A DNA stretch of 64,000 nucleotides, taken from the NCBI GenBank assembly GCA_022749755.1, contig CM040452.1, forward strand, positions 5,040,350-5,104,349. The letters run 5' to 3'. The position numbers and the translations under genes were made by a program. The notes under the pieces were generated by a model that saw only the letters and a program-made list of their open reading frames with translations, did not search any database and was not told the DNA's origin. This DNA comes from Azadirachta indica (lineage: Eukaryota; Streptophyta; Magnoliopsida; Sapindales; Meliaceae). Positions 1-11,058 of this stretch are shown here, in pieces (position 1 is the first letter of the stretch; each line of letters begins with the position of its first letter).

Positions 1-1458
1 TATCTGAGCAAGGTAACGGAGTTATTGAAGCACTTCAAAAAGGTGGTAGCAAGTCAAATTCCTCGAACAAAGAATTTCAAAGTGAATGCTTTAACGAAAT
101 TAGCCTCAACACTACAGAAAAGGATTTACGTGACAGTTCCTATAAAAGTGTTGCACTAGAAAAGTGTGAAAAAATTGACAACGGAATTGAATCAGATCAG
201 CATGATATACTAGGTTTGGACTTGGATGGATCCAATCCAAGAGTATATTTTCAAGAGAAAGTTGCTCAGGGATAAGGAGGAGGCTAGGAAAATTAAGAGC
301 AGATCCTCGCTTTACTCAATGATTGATAGAATATTATATTAATAGGAATTTGGGCTGCCCTACTTGCGATGTGTCGATGAAAAGAAAGCGAATTACGTGC
401 TCAGATAAGTTCGCATAGGTAGCTGCGGTGATCATGGAAGAGGCAAATCTTTGGCATACCACATTTTGTGCCAAGGGTATTATTAGCTGACACTAAACTG
501 CGACACAATAAGGACAACAAAATCTTGCCAAGTTGTCAACTATACGTGGACATTCCAAGGCAACCCCCTGAATAGCTCACCTTTTTATTTAGCCCATGGC
601 CTTTCGCTTAATGAAGACTCAATTTGATCAGCCTGCTATCGACAAGATGTACTCAGATAAAGTACACAATTGTTATAATCGATTACTTTATAAAATGGGT
701 GAAAGCAAAGCAATTAGCCACCAAAACAAAGAAGAGGTCCACTGCTTTCGTGAAAGGGAGCATAATTTATAAGCTTAAAATTCCACATATACTAATAGTT
801 GACAACAGAAAGTAGTTTGACAATGCGAGATTCAAAGAATTTTATGCTGATCTAAGCATCGATCTCAGATTTGTGTCCCCCGCTCATCCTAAAGCAAATA
901 AGCAAGTGGAGACGATGAACAAGATTGTCAAAAGGGCACTAAAGAAGCGGTTTGACAACAAGGAAGGGAGATGGGTAGATGAGTTGCCTCAGGTTCTTTA
1001 GGCCTATCAAACGACAACGAGAACAGTGACTGGTGAGACGCCCTATTCACTAGCGTTCAATTTTGAAGCAATGATACCGGTAGAGATAAGGATGTCCTCA
1101 TTTGGAGTAAAGTATTTCAACGAATTTCAAATTGATGAGGTAATAGAACTAAGTTTGAATTTATTAGAAGAAAAACGTGATCAAGTGCTTGTCAAGAATG
1201 TCGGCTATCAATAGAAGGTGGCAAAATACTACAATAAAAAGGTACATTCAAGAGCTTGTCGAGAGGGGGATTGTAGTGGCAAAATACTACAATAAAAACA
1301 CTAAAGTGCTTGGAGAAAGGGCCTTAGAGGCTAATTGGAAAGGTTCGTATAAAGTAATTAGGATTTTTAAACTGAAAGTCTATAAGTTGCAACACCTAGA
1401 TGGAAAAAAAGTTAAGAAACTGTGGAACGCGAAGATGTTAAATAAGTACTTCCCTTAA
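1..1458 (+). mobile_element. Ty3/gypsy retrotransposon remnant: RNase H end and integrase
   Basis: This is the 3' part of a gypsy pol gene, broken by stops and frameshifts. The first 140 bases read as the end of an RNase H domain (YLSKVTELL, then IPRTKNFKVNALTKLAS). About 220-480 reads as the integrase H2C2 zinc-finger region (RSSLYSMIDRILY, LRCVDEKKANYVL). Bases 624-815 hold the start of the integrase core (IDYFIKWVKAKQLATK). Bases 1026-1214 hold the end of the core (TGETPYSLAFNFEAMIPVEI). Bases 1250-1458 hold the C-terminal domain (LEANWKGSYKVIRI, WNAKMLNKYF). Each match is to the plant gypsy consensus as I know it. The order RNase H then integrase is normal for gypsy. The element starts outside the window and is not functional. 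A short block near 1215-1310 is repeated (GTGGCAAAATACTACAATAAAAA twice), another sign of decay. Confidence 0.88.
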
Positions 1459-2040
1459 AGCGATTATAACTTAAAAAGATTTTATTTCAGTTCAAATCAC
1501 AGTGATTGTTTAGCCATGTAATTTCAGAATATCGCAAAAAAATTTGACCTCAGTTCAGATCATATACAATAATAAGAAGTTGTTAAATTCTGATTTTATC
1601 CAAAAATTATTGTAATAAGGTCTAACCCTATTTTAGACCAGACAACAACGATGAAAGAAATGAATTTCTTATTGTAGAACATGACTATTACAAAAAGATT
1701 TAACTTGAGTTCAAATCGAATAGCAAAAATATCACATCAATCTCAAGTTTGATGTTAGATTTCTTTATTGTTAACCTAACCAAGACGCGAAACGAATAAC
1801 CTAAATAAATCGATTACCACTGTTATTTCTAAACTATCTTAGTGAGTTAAATATACAGTAAAAAATAATAAAGAAAAAGGAAAATAAAGATAAAAATACC
1901 TCTATTGATAAAATAATTGTCTACATTTTACGTAAATTTTTAAGTACAAAAAAAATTATTACAAAATTATTAAGTATCCTTCGGAGAAGATATGGTGCTG
2001 AAGGTCAGAGTGGTGAAAAGAGGCACGGTCGATTAAACAA
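1459..2040. other. Spacer inside the gypsy element, no gene seen
   Basis: AT-rich sequence between the end of the integrase frame and the antisense accessory region. I see no long frame in it. Short phrases recur (ATTTGACCTCAGTTCAGATC near 1540, AACTTGAGTTCAAATC near 1700), which suggests decayed internal repeats of the retrotransposon. Confidence 0.5.
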
Positions 2041-4770
2041 GACTCTGGGTCGACTCTTCAATAGATGTCTCCACGGGACCTTCAACTTTTGACGGAGTGG
2101 GTCAGGAAATGTTGAGATCATTAAACAGCCAACCTAGATCAAAATCTTCATACTTCTTTTAGAAGATCTTGCAAGCTAATTCCAAAGCTTCGTTGGCAGA
2201 AGCATTGCACTGTTCCTTCGTCTCGGCCTTAGTCCAGGCAAGTTCATCCTCTAAGTCCTAGTTGGTATGGGCAAGATCAGCAGCATGAAACCCAAGTGCA
2301 AACACCTAAGCCTCATGATTAGTGACTTTATCTTCAAGGGCACTGTATTCCCCTACCCATTTCTTCCTCTCCCCGCTTAACATAACCTCCAACGTTTCCT
2401 CTCGCTTTTCCGATTCCTTCAGTTTTTTCTTCAGCGAAATTCTTCAACGTAAGCTAGTCAATTGATTAGTAAAGTTAACGCTCACAATTGAGCACTTTTT
2501 TACACTCTCAATGAAGAAGCTAAAATAATAGAATGCCTGTACTAACCGAATGACGCGTTAGATAAGGTTATCTCAATAAAATAAGAGGGAAATGTTAAAT
2601 ATGATTACCCTACTGATCTGTCGATGAATGGTCTTTAGGACGATGTCTGTGCTGGCAACCTCCACTTGTAAGGATAGAGAAGAGTCGACTAAGCAGGCCG
2701 AGTGGTTGATGAAAGGGAATAGATGCTCAAACAACTCCCTTTTTCCTTTCAAGATATTTGAGCAAAAGAGACCGTGTATCTCCACAACTTTTTCGCGCTG
2801 CTCAGTGTGTTATTTTTTGGACGATCTCTTCTCAGCATTTTTAGAAGCCTTTTTTAGGCATTTTCCTTTATCTTTCAGAGGCTCCTTCTTGTTTTTCTTA
2901 GAGCCTTGCTCAGCTTTTTTCACTTTCGCCTCATACTTGACTCCCTTCTTCTAGTCTCCTTTAGCCTATCCAAATTTTTTCTAAGGCTCCTATGGCTTCT
3001 ATGCTAAAATCTCAGTTGAAGTCACCAAAAAGAAAAGAACAAACCCAGGGAGCTCAGAAGTTTTTCTTTTCCTTTTGGCGGAGCCATCTTCCTTGTAAAA
3101 CGTGGAAAGTACGAAAAACTTATATCGAATAAAAGGGAAAGATGTTCTGAGAAAAAAGAATGAACGGATTATTTGGCCTCACTAGTGGCAGGCAGGTTCT
3201 ATTAGGTTTCCAGGATAAGTTCTTTTTTTGCTTGAAGAGCAATCTCAAACTCTTCGCGAGTAGGGGCGACCTCAACTAGGCCAGAAGCAATGGGCTGATC
3301 GGGAGAAAACAGAGTCTTCTTATTGTCTTGCTTAGTACACCCTGCATTGATCTTTGACAAGAGGGGGTCGGTTAGGTCTGGTTTTGAGCCCCAAGCAGCT
3401 ATAAAAACAAAGAAGAACATTAGCAAACCTAGTAATGGCATTAAACTCGTGGAACTTAGTGTATCAATTTAACACTATGGGATATACTTACAAAGAACTG
3501 GTCTGAATGCATAGGGCATAAGGCTGTATATGTTCATCTTAGTGAAGGAAAATTGATACTAGTCCTCACCACAAAAAATTATCTATCCTTCCAATTTTTA
3601 TTACAAGTAGGGTTGCTCATAACTAATTTGTAGGCCTGAGTACGAGCCTTAAGTAAGAATAAATATTTAATTGCGCCTATGGTTGATGGCGTTTGCTTGG
3701 CTATAGCCTAAATCACATACAATCTGATAATGGTTCTCTACCCATTTAGGTTCCATTGATAATGAGGAATCTCAAAGTCGTAGAATAAAGTGGTGAAGTA
3801 TGGTTGCAATGGTAATCTAGCCTTAAGGAGAAACAACTCATCCTTAAAGGCTACTTCATCTCTCTTCAGATGACTAGGGAACTCATTGGTTTTAGGGACT
3901 CTAAGGGTGATAGAGTAAAAAATGTTGTAAAGCTTCCTAAAGGCTGCCAGGTCAACCTCGGTAATACTAGACGAGAACTTGTCAGCCTCGAATGAGCTAT
4001 TTTCCTTGGTCAGATCGGAGGAAGGGTACTGAGTTAAGGGATGCTGACTACTATGAGGGTCTTCTTTGAAGTCTAATTCAGCTTGGTTATTCTTAAACTT
4101 GTCACTTTTTTCACTCGAATTCCTATCCCCTTGTCTACTCAGAATGGGGAGTGCTTTAGATTTGTGTTCAAGGGCTGGGAGAGAAGGCACAGGTTGACCC
4201 AGTTGATAAGTGATCCTATCTACGAGGTTTTAGAGAACTTTTTGGTCTCTCGTATTAGTCTGTTCAGGGTCTATTTCTCCCTGTATGTGGTCAGAAGAGT
4301 TGTGAGATAAAACCACCATCTTAGACTTGCGGTAAAAGAACTCAGAGGTATCTAATTTAGGGTTTAAGATAGTTAAAGGGATCTTGACATTATGATAAAA
4401 AATGGCTAAAGGTTGGGCCTTCTTCAAAGGGTTGCACCCATATTCCCTAACGAGTACGGTTTTAACCCTATGAGAAAGCCGGCTCCAAACTTCGTAATCT
4501 GTCTCAAACGAGCTTGTTGAGAAATTCGCTTCCTGGGCTACTGGAAATGTCCTTTATGTCAAGTTTCTCACGTTTTTTCATAATTAATCTAAGTAAACAA
4601 TAACGTGATTTGATCAATTTGGAGTCTACTATTGGAAAAAACCATATATAAGTACTAGTTTTATTCAGAGGAATTAGGTCTTGCTCGGTTTTAAGATTAA
4701 TTACTACGAGGTTCCTAAGTTGTAAGTTGGACCTGGCCAAATCTTTGCTCGAATAAGGAAAGTTCAAACC
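2040..4770 (-). pseudogene. Degenerate antisense ORF of the gypsy element (plant 'putative gypsy-type transposon protein')
   Basis: Read on the minus strand, pieces of one long protein survive between stops. The N-terminal half (about 4770-3740) is polar and charged and leads into FKDELFLLKARLPLQPYF, which resembles the 'FR.GLRLPLHPFF' signature of the plant proteins annotated as putative gypsy-type transposon proteins. The C-terminal part (about 2450-2060) is charged and coiled-coil-like (EEKRK-type helices, GERKKWVGEYSALEDKV), then reads DLGWLFNDLNIS, a typical end of that family. At least five in-frame stops are visible. It lies downstream of pol but in the opposite direction, the layout known for accessory antisense ORFs in some plant Tat-lineage elements. 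The family assignment rests on remembered motifs; the strand and position are seen directly. Confidence 0.55.
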
Positions 4771-5099
4771 ATCTAGTTAAGTTCTAAAATGGTTCCTATG
4801 AGTTTCCATGGTTTTCAAGTTGATTCTAGCATCCTAAGGCGTCAAAAATAAATCTATACTTATGCCTAACCGAGAAGTTAAGAAAAAGAGCATAAAACTC
4901 TATGGCAAAAATGGCAGATTCGTATTGGAAAATGAAACACAGTAAATGAATTCGATAGAAAGGAAAACTTATTGTAATGAAGAAGTCGGCAGAAAGACAA
5001 AAGGCAATAAAGTTGAGCTTCACTCACGAATTGGTGAGGGAATTCGCCAAAAAAGCTTGCCGAAAGTAAGAGAGGTCTTTTAAACTTTGTAGAAGATGC

Positions 5100-5650
5100 G
5101 AGAAGTAAAGTGGTAAATAAGAGGAAAGGGTAGAATTTATGCCCCATTCATAATCAGAATCAATGGTTCAGATGCTACCACGAGGCCATCTGTTAACGTG
5201 GCATCTTTGCAGGCAGGATGAATCAATCGCGCTGAAATACGTGATAGTCAGATAAAGGGTTTGAGGACGGTAATGGTTACAAGCATTTAAGCACATAATT
5301 GTCAACGCGAGAATTAAGGCAATGCGCAGGAATGTTTTTGCATTATTGGCACTTCTTTTAAATTTCGAAAGTCGTAACGCTGCCTTATGTTTAGCCATAA
5401 AGCAAGCCTTGATTCTCACTTGTTGTGTGGTTAGTTGCTCGGGCAGACGCGTTTGGTCAGATAAATTGCAGATCGTGTTTCGATATTCCCATTGGATGGG
5501 TGCCATCTAAGTAGAATTTGAGTACTCAAAAAATGAAATTTCCAATGAAAATCTTTTTCACTGAAAATTAGGGAGTTTTATGTTTGGCAAGATGGGCTCA
5601 GGCCCATGGCGAGTATTTGGGAAGATGAGCAAAATTAATTTTCACTTGAT
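5100..5650 (+). repeat. Probable 3' LTR region of the gypsy element (approximate)
   Basis: This follows the antisense ORF and ends near a block (about 5586-5626) that is homologous, in reverse complement, to 31988-32040 beside another gypsy gag fragment. Both share TGTTTGG, GGCTCA-GCCCATGG and TATTTGGGAA in the same order and spacing. Since the second copy precedes a gag frame and this one follows pol, LTR identity is the simple explanation. I cannot fix the exact ends, because no pair of complete LTRs is inside the window. Confidence 0.5.
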
Positions 5651-6359
5651 CCTTTCGATTTTTTAAAAGTTGAACATGAATATATATATATATATATATA
5701 TATGAAATCTCAACTTTAAATAAAGTAATATAGCAAATATGTTCAAAATGAATTTCTGTGAAAAATTATTTTCTTATAATTTTTTTTATTTGACTTCAGT
5801 CATAATAAAAAACTTTTAAATTTAATTATTATTATTATTTAAGGTTACTTAGAACTGATATATGTTCATTTAATGTAATGCAATTTGGTTGAATGGCTAA
5901 AGCTTTTCTCCAATTACTTTTGAGTCTTCATGTGTTCAGTTTATATTGGAATTAAATCCATTAAACTTTATTTTTAAGTCACTCCCACGTCTCAATTTAT
6001 ATAATTCCGTAAGGAACATTAAAAAAACTAAGACTTTTCAAGTGAAAAAAGTACAAAATTTTTGAATAGTTTAGAAACACATAAACTAGTCGTGAAGGAT
6101 TAATTAACATGTGAAATGTATTAAATAATATAACGAGTACTTATTTATCAATAGCAAAACTTTCTCAAAGCCATATATAGATATCCATTTTTGGAAGATC
6201 TCATTTGGGTAACATCGTATTAACTTTTCACTGCAATCAACATAGAAACAAAACGTTTACAGAAATAATTGGACAAAGTACATACTCTATCTCAATATCT
6301 TAATGACATAATCAACACTCATAAAGTTCTTGTACAGAATATATTCCACCATTATATTT
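5651..6359. other. Intergenic: (TA)n microsatellite and kinase 3' flank
   Basis: Bases 5680-5703 are a (TA)n run. The rest is AT-rich with no frame I can support. From about 6190 the sequence is nearly identical to 40800-40967, the 3' flank of the kinase gene of unit C, so it is the kinase 3' UTR and marks the left edge of duplicated unit A. Confidence 0.7.
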
Positions 6360-7622
6360 TCAGCCAACTTTCCTGTTATATATTCTGGCGGGTTCTGGAC
6401 GTTGAACTGGACTCAGGAACAAGTCTCCAGATTCACCATTCCATTGTACTCCAGTCTTCATTGGAGGCAGCTCTTGCTGCGCCACATGCTGCCTATGATA
6501 AGCCCTCCTCGTGTTTGCAAAGTTCCAAGCAGTGTCTGACATTCCATGGGCTATTCTGCCACGTGCTGGATAATATGTTTGTTGTTGAGCAGAGATGCGT
6601 TGCACGCCTGTACTTAGCCCAGAAGGAGGAAAATTGCTCACCTGCATTGAATCCAAAATACGCCCTAGCACCTTGCTCCAGTAGCATCAAATTTGTTGCA
6701 GCAGATTGAGTTGTTGCATCAACTGTCAGTCTTAAATGAAGAGGCCGTGGAACATGCAAGCCACTGTGGAAGAAAGGATGCTGCAATGCCTCTGCCGCTG
6801 TTGGCCTTTTTCTGGGATCCCAGGAACAAAGTGATCTGATCAGGCTGATTGCATTCACACTAGCTGAAGGCATTAATGCGCAGAGATTGACTCCGGCTAA
6901 CTGTGGAAATTGGTAGTTCAGAGTTCTTGCTAGATGAATTCCTTCGGCCCAAGTATCCATTGTAGGATTGCCTATAACATTGCATATTGTGTAGATTTGA
7001 TCGACTTCATTAAGACCAGGAAAAAGAGGACGGAGAGTGAACAATTCCGCCATGATAGCCCCCATCGCCCACATATCAACTTTAGAGTTATACACGCTGG
7101 ACTTAAGTAGCACTTCCGGGGCTCGATACCATAGTGTTGAGATTCTTACCGTATATGGCGGACGAGAGTTGGTTTCCTTTGCTTGACCAAAATCAGCAAT
7201 CTTGATTATGTCTTTCGAAACAAGCAAGTTCTCAGGCTTGAGGTCTCGGTGAAAATACCCCTGCTGGTGCATGTAATTCAGACCCTGGAAAACTTGGAAA
7301 CACAACTTTCTGATTTCAGCTGATTTCTGCCTCGAATAAGCTTGTGGAGACTACATTCCATATGTTCAAACACAAAGGCTAAGGTTTGATATTCCCAGAT
7401 GAGTTCTTTAAGCCGCACAATGTTTGGATGATTCAGCTTCCGCAAGCACTTGACTTCTCTCAAATTTAAGCACTCTTCGCATGAAGAATACTTCCTCTTC
7501 AACAGTTTGATGGCAACAATTTCCCAGGAGTGCTTATTTGCAGCCTGCCAAACGGTCCCATATGTTCCGCTACCGATTTCCTTGATTGCCAAGTACTCGT
7601 CCATTGCCCTAGACGAATCCAA
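6360..7622 (-). pseudogene. RCK/MAK-like protein kinase, frameshifted copy (unit A)
   Basis: This is a near-identical copy of the kinase at 40968-42350, without introns. Two deletions break it. About 13 bases are missing near 7315, where the intact copy encodes the FSEAEV segment, so the N-terminal frame (7622-7278) runs out. About 11 bases are missing near 6655, which throws the C-terminal tail out of frame. Between the breaks the catalytic core is preserved: HRDLKPENLL, ADFGQAKE, LWYRAPEVLL, VDMWAMGAIMAELF, and KRPTA. It lacks the 96-base internal duplication of unit C, so that duplication is younger than the unit duplication or was never here. The activation loop reads YTVR where MAK/RCK kinases carry T-E/D-Y. 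The gene is divergent from the B3 gene at 9310. It could only make truncated protein and is best called a pseudogene. Confidence 0.88.
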
Positions 7623-9309
7623 TCAGATTCTTGTTTCTTCAAGATCGACAGAAGGACAAGAACACACTTAGATTCACGAGTTTTGTTCTGAAAACCTGAT
7701 CACAAAGTGAAAAAGATCATCGTTAATAGGAACGGCAAGCTAAAGAAACCTAGAGATTCACGGCAAGATATAGACAACAAATGATTCAACTAAGAACGGA
7801 CACAAGTCACCTTCTTCTCCAAGCACGAAGTATGCAGAAATCTTCAATAAACTGAAATGAATTTGATTTTCTGGTGAAACCCTTGTGGAGTAACAACAGA
7901 ACAACGTACATATAACGATTAGACTATGGCAAAATTTCTGTGAAGTTACTTCTCTCGCAAGTGAAAGAAGCAACCGCGTAAGAGAACTGGTTTCCTATAA
8001 CCCTTTAATCTATCGGTACGTTATTTATAAGCCGTCGAGAAATTATGTTGAATTCCAATTGGATTTAATTACTGCTGAGAAATTACGCAGATTTTCCTAA
8101 TCTAACAAGATTTGTTTATGATATAAATATGTATATATTGTTATTTAGAAAAATAACAAATAAATCTCTAAAATTTGAGAAAAAGCAACATATCTATGCA
8201 AAATATATTAATTAATTAAACAATATTTTTATTTTATGACATATTGATAGTTATTATTTTATATATATTTTAAATATATATCATTTAAATTAAAATATAA
8301 TCATAAATATTTATTATAAATATGATCTAAAATAAGTAAATTTATAAATCTAAATTTTATTATTAAATTAAGGGAGAATGCCCATTATTTTTTGAGCTAA
8401 TGTTCTATTTCCCTCCTATATTTTTTTTAATATCCAATCATCACTTTGAGTTTCGATTTTAACCTTCAATATTTTAAATATTTTTGATTTTACTATTTTG
8501 TAAATTAATTGAACTTAAGGGTAAAATAAAAAAAAATTAAGAGATGATAGGATATTAGAAAAAATATAGAGAGATAATGGAATATTAAATGACAAAGTAA
8601 GGGGATAATGGATATTCTCCCTTAAATTAATATTTATTTATGATTTATTTTTATTTATTTTTTTCTAATAAGCAAAATGTGTAATTTTTTTATTTAATTT
8701 ATTGCAAATAATTATTATACAATTATTTTATTAATATATAATTAAAAAATTTTATTTATTTAATTAATGTATTTTACAAAAATATATTGTATTTTCTTAA
8801 ATTTTAAAGATATATTTGTTATTTTTCTTAAATAACCCTTATTATATAGATATAATTGTTATTTTTTAATAACTTAAGATTTTCAAAGATATTTTTAAAA
8901 TTACTGGGACTACAAGATATTAGATCAAACTTTTGGGCTTAAAAGGATTTTGATCTAACAAATTTCAGGTAATTAATTCAAGTCTTAAATGTAAGTCGTC
9001 ACGTACAAAGTCAAAAGAAATCACCAATTGTAGCTGCCAGAATACATAGAGAGGAGGTGATGAAAAAACAAATTAAAAGAGAGTCGTAATTAGAAACTGA
9101 TTTAAACACTATTTAGGAAACCCTGTGAAATATAAACTCCTAAAATCACTAGGATTAATGGACAGCGTAGGATTTAGTTATTCTCTCCTTCTATTTTTTC
9201 GCTGAAACTAGGATACCTTCATTCTAGTTATCTTTTTTTTCACCATTGTTCTTTAATTTTTATTTTTCCTGTTATACATTTGTTCATCTAGCGGCGTGAG
9301 GGATTAGAG
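7623..9309. promoter_or_regulatory. Divergent intergenic region between kinase (-) and B3 gene (+)
   Basis: About 1.7 kb between two divergently transcribed genes. The kinase side carries a minus-strand TATAAATAA at 8021-8029, about 400 bases upstream of the kinase start. The middle (8150-8900) is very AT-rich with no frame. The B3 side, from about 8960, is conserved with the other B3 copies: the block AGAAACTGATTTAAACAC at about 9092-9109 is present upstream of all five B3 genes, and TATAAA lies at 9131-9136, about 180 bases before the ATG. The last 70 bases are T- and C-rich, typical of a plant 5' leader. Confidence 0.65.
9131..9136 (+). promoter_or_regulatory. TATA box candidate of B3 copy 1
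   Basis: TATAAA, 179 bases before the ATG, in a block conserved in all five B3 copies (followed by CTCCTAAA or TTCCTAAA). Equivalent boxes are at 22417-22422 (minus), 32511-32516, 35765-35770 and 43586-43591. Confidence 0.55.
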
Positions 9310-10593
9310 ATGGCTGAAAAAAGAGAAGATCATCTCTCCCCTCTGAGTTTGAAGGATTTTGAAGAAAGAGGATTCAAGATTGACCCCAACTGGTCTGGTC
9401 TTGAAGCTTTGGCAGCGGTTGCTACTTTGGCTTCTGAGAAACTAGAGGAAGAAAAGAAAAGAAAGGAAAGGGAGGCTGTTGAGATTACTGGGTATTGGCC
9501 GAGAAGGTTGCCTACTTGTATTGGTCTTGAGTACAGAAGTTCTTCAAGAAGCTGTGATGATTGCTGGGCTTGGCAGCTGCCTAGGTTTTCTGAAAGGAAT
9601 GAAAAACCTGATAGAAACTTAGTTCTTGATAAGTATTCTCGGAAAGGAAAACAGTTCGTTGCTGATTTTAGTAAGCCTGGAACTGCTCCAGAGTGGAATG
9701 ACAATCGAAGTACTCGTGTCAGTTGTCTGGCTGGGGTTCCTGATGGCAGAGAAAGAGAAAAAGCTCCCAATAACACTGTTACAAACTCAGTTCCGAAGAA
9801 GAAACAAGGGTTAAAAATTGCTTCTCGGGATAAACTTCTCGGTGATGCTATGAAGGCAAGAATTCCGGCTTGGGAGAATGATGAAGATGATGAAGGGTGG
9901 AGAGCTGCATGTACAAAGCAGAAGCAGAGGTTAAAAAGGAGAGTAAGTAGAAGAGATAACAGTGAAAATAAGGATTCAAAACCTAAAAAGAAAGCGAAGA
10001 GAGAAAGGCACGTTGTTCCAACGGCGACCCCGGATTTGCCCCAACAGTTCAGAGAAAAGATTGAGAATGTGAACGGTTCCAAGATAAATTTGGTGACACA
10101 GAAGTATTTGTATGCTTCAGACGTATCAGATCATCAAAATCGTTTGTTGATTCCCTGGAAACAGATAATATCAATGGAAAAATTCTTGACCGATGATGAG
10201 AGGATATACTTTGACAATAATAATAACTCGAAGTTAGTGAAATTCGTGGAGCCTTCGCTTCAAGAATCTGTAATGACATTGAAGAAATGGAAGATGGATA
10301 AAGACAACGGAAATTCTAGCTTGTTTTATGTGCTCCAAAAACAATGGAAAGATTTTAAGAATCGGAACAAGCTTGCAGTTGGTGACATAATACAACTCTG
10401 GTCTTTCAGAAGACCAGGGGATGAACTCTGTCTGGCCGTCGTTTTGGTGGGTAGAGGAGGAAAACTTGGCGAAGAAAATAACAACCAGAACAACAATAAT
10501 GGAGGTGGAAGTAGTAGTGAAGTTACTGGTACTGGCAGCAATGAGGAAGGTATGGGATCAACTGCCTCTGAAACTTCAAATACAACCCCATGA
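9310..10593 (+). CDS. B3 domain-containing protein, DUF313 type (copy 1)
   Basis: A single uninterrupted frame of 427 codons. The N-terminus has the family block DFEERGFKIDPNWSGLEAL, followed by a charged linker. Residues 224-233 (KPKKKAKRER) look like a nuclear localisation signal. The B3 domain spans about 242-381: PDLPQQFREKIENVNGSK, the LVTQKYLYASDV strand, RLLIPWKQI, VKFVEPS, MTLKKWKM, WKDF...NKLAVGDIIQLWSFR. The tail is low-complexity Asn/Gly/Ser. B3 domains of this plant group bind or are thought to bind DNA in the nucleus; the targets of this protein are unknown. The start is chosen at MAEK because an in-frame stop lies just upstream and all other copies share this Met. From about base 10070 to 11050 the DNA appears identical to 36675-37660, although the 5' halves differ. 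Confidence 0.93.
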   Translation: MAEKREDHLSPLSLKDFEERGFKIDPNWSGLEALAAVATLASEKLEEEKKRKEREAVEITGYWPRRLPTCIGLEYRSSSRSCDDCWAWQLPRFSERNEKPDRNLVLDKYSRKGKQFVADFSKPGTAPEWNDNRSTRVSCLAGVPDGREREKAPNNTVTNSVPKKKQGLKIASRDKLLGDAMKARIPAWENDEDDEGWRAACTKQKQRLKRRVSRRDNSENKDSKPKKKAKRERHVVPTATPDLPQQFREKIENVNGSKINLVTQKYLYASDVSDHQNRLLIPWKQIISMEKFLTDDERIYFDNNNNSKLVKFVEPSLQESVMTLKKWKMDKDNGNSSLFYVLQKQWKDFKNRNKLAVGDIIQLWSFRRPGDELCLAVVLVGRGGKLGEENNNQNNNNGGGSSSEVTGTGSNEEGMGSTASETSNTTP

Positions 10594-10769
10594 AGATGAA
10601 GATGAAGGTTAATTTCTAGAATAACTATGGATTTTTCTTACGTGTCTGTGTATGAGTCTCGAAAAGGACAATAATTTGACTAAACCTGTCAAGTGTCTAG
10701 ATATAATTTCCTCAACCTCTGTCCTTTTTAACTGTGTTAATTCCTAATATGTCTTTGTCTTTTAGTAGC
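10594..10769. other. 3' flank of B3 copy 1
   Basis: Probable 3' UTR. It contains a phrase (GTCTGTGTATGAGTCTCGAA...GGACAA.AATTTGACT) that recurs at about 11625 in the same unit and downstream of the other B3 copies, so the 3' end has been partly duplicated. Confidence 0.5.
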
Positions 10770-11058
10770 TTAAATGTGATTGCACATCCAAGTAGAAAGG
10801 GCTGAATCCACCGGTGGTAAAATTTGTTGCTGATCGTGACGCAAAATTTGCCCCATGAGTGAAGTTGATTGCTAATAAGTGAATCATATGGTATATATGG
10901 CAAACCAAATCTCAGAGCAATGAAATCAATGATAAGCCGACCACTGGAGAATCTCCCCGCCGGCATTTGGAAGTAAGTCCTACCATAAGGCGAGTTTCGA
11001 GCAGTGAATTAAAGCAGTAGCCAATCCGCCGGTATCGGAATTGGAGTCATCCAAGTTA
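10770..11058 (-). pseudogene. GDSL esterase/lipase gene fragment (copy 1)
   Basis: On the minus strand the sequence reads, across frames, [15 protein letters not shown], then [17 protein letters not shown] and LRFGLPYI, then [10 protein letters not shown] and [11 protein letters not shown]. That is the first-exon part of a plant GDSL esterase/lipase: block I around the catalytic Ser, then the MPAGR..DGRLIIDF and [10 protein letters not shown] blocks. The usual GDS is DDS here. At least two frameshifts break it (after the Ser block and after LPYI), and nothing of blocks II-V follows. It sits antisense to and just downstream of the B3 gene and is duplicated with it at 37372-37705, so it was captured before that duplication. 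Confidence 0.82.

Noticed and set aside
5168..5506. 112-codon minus-strand frame in the gypsy LTR region
   Set aside because: Lies in probable LTR sequence and matches no family I recognise.
6269..6709. 146-codon plus-strand frame over the kinase 3' end
   Set aside because: Antisense shadow of the kinase C-terminal tail, also found over the unit C kinase; no domain.
7758..7973. 71-codon minus-strand frame in the kinase leader, also at 42486-42701
   Set aside because: No ATG start visible; similarity between copies is explained by recent duplication of the leader.
9330..10082. 250-codon minus-strand open frame inside B3 copy 1, and its counterpart at 35989-36687
   Set aside because: Exactly antisense to the B3 coding frame and shared only where that frame is conserved; its Ser/Phe/Leu-rich translation is what a Lys/Glu-rich gene gives on the other strand.
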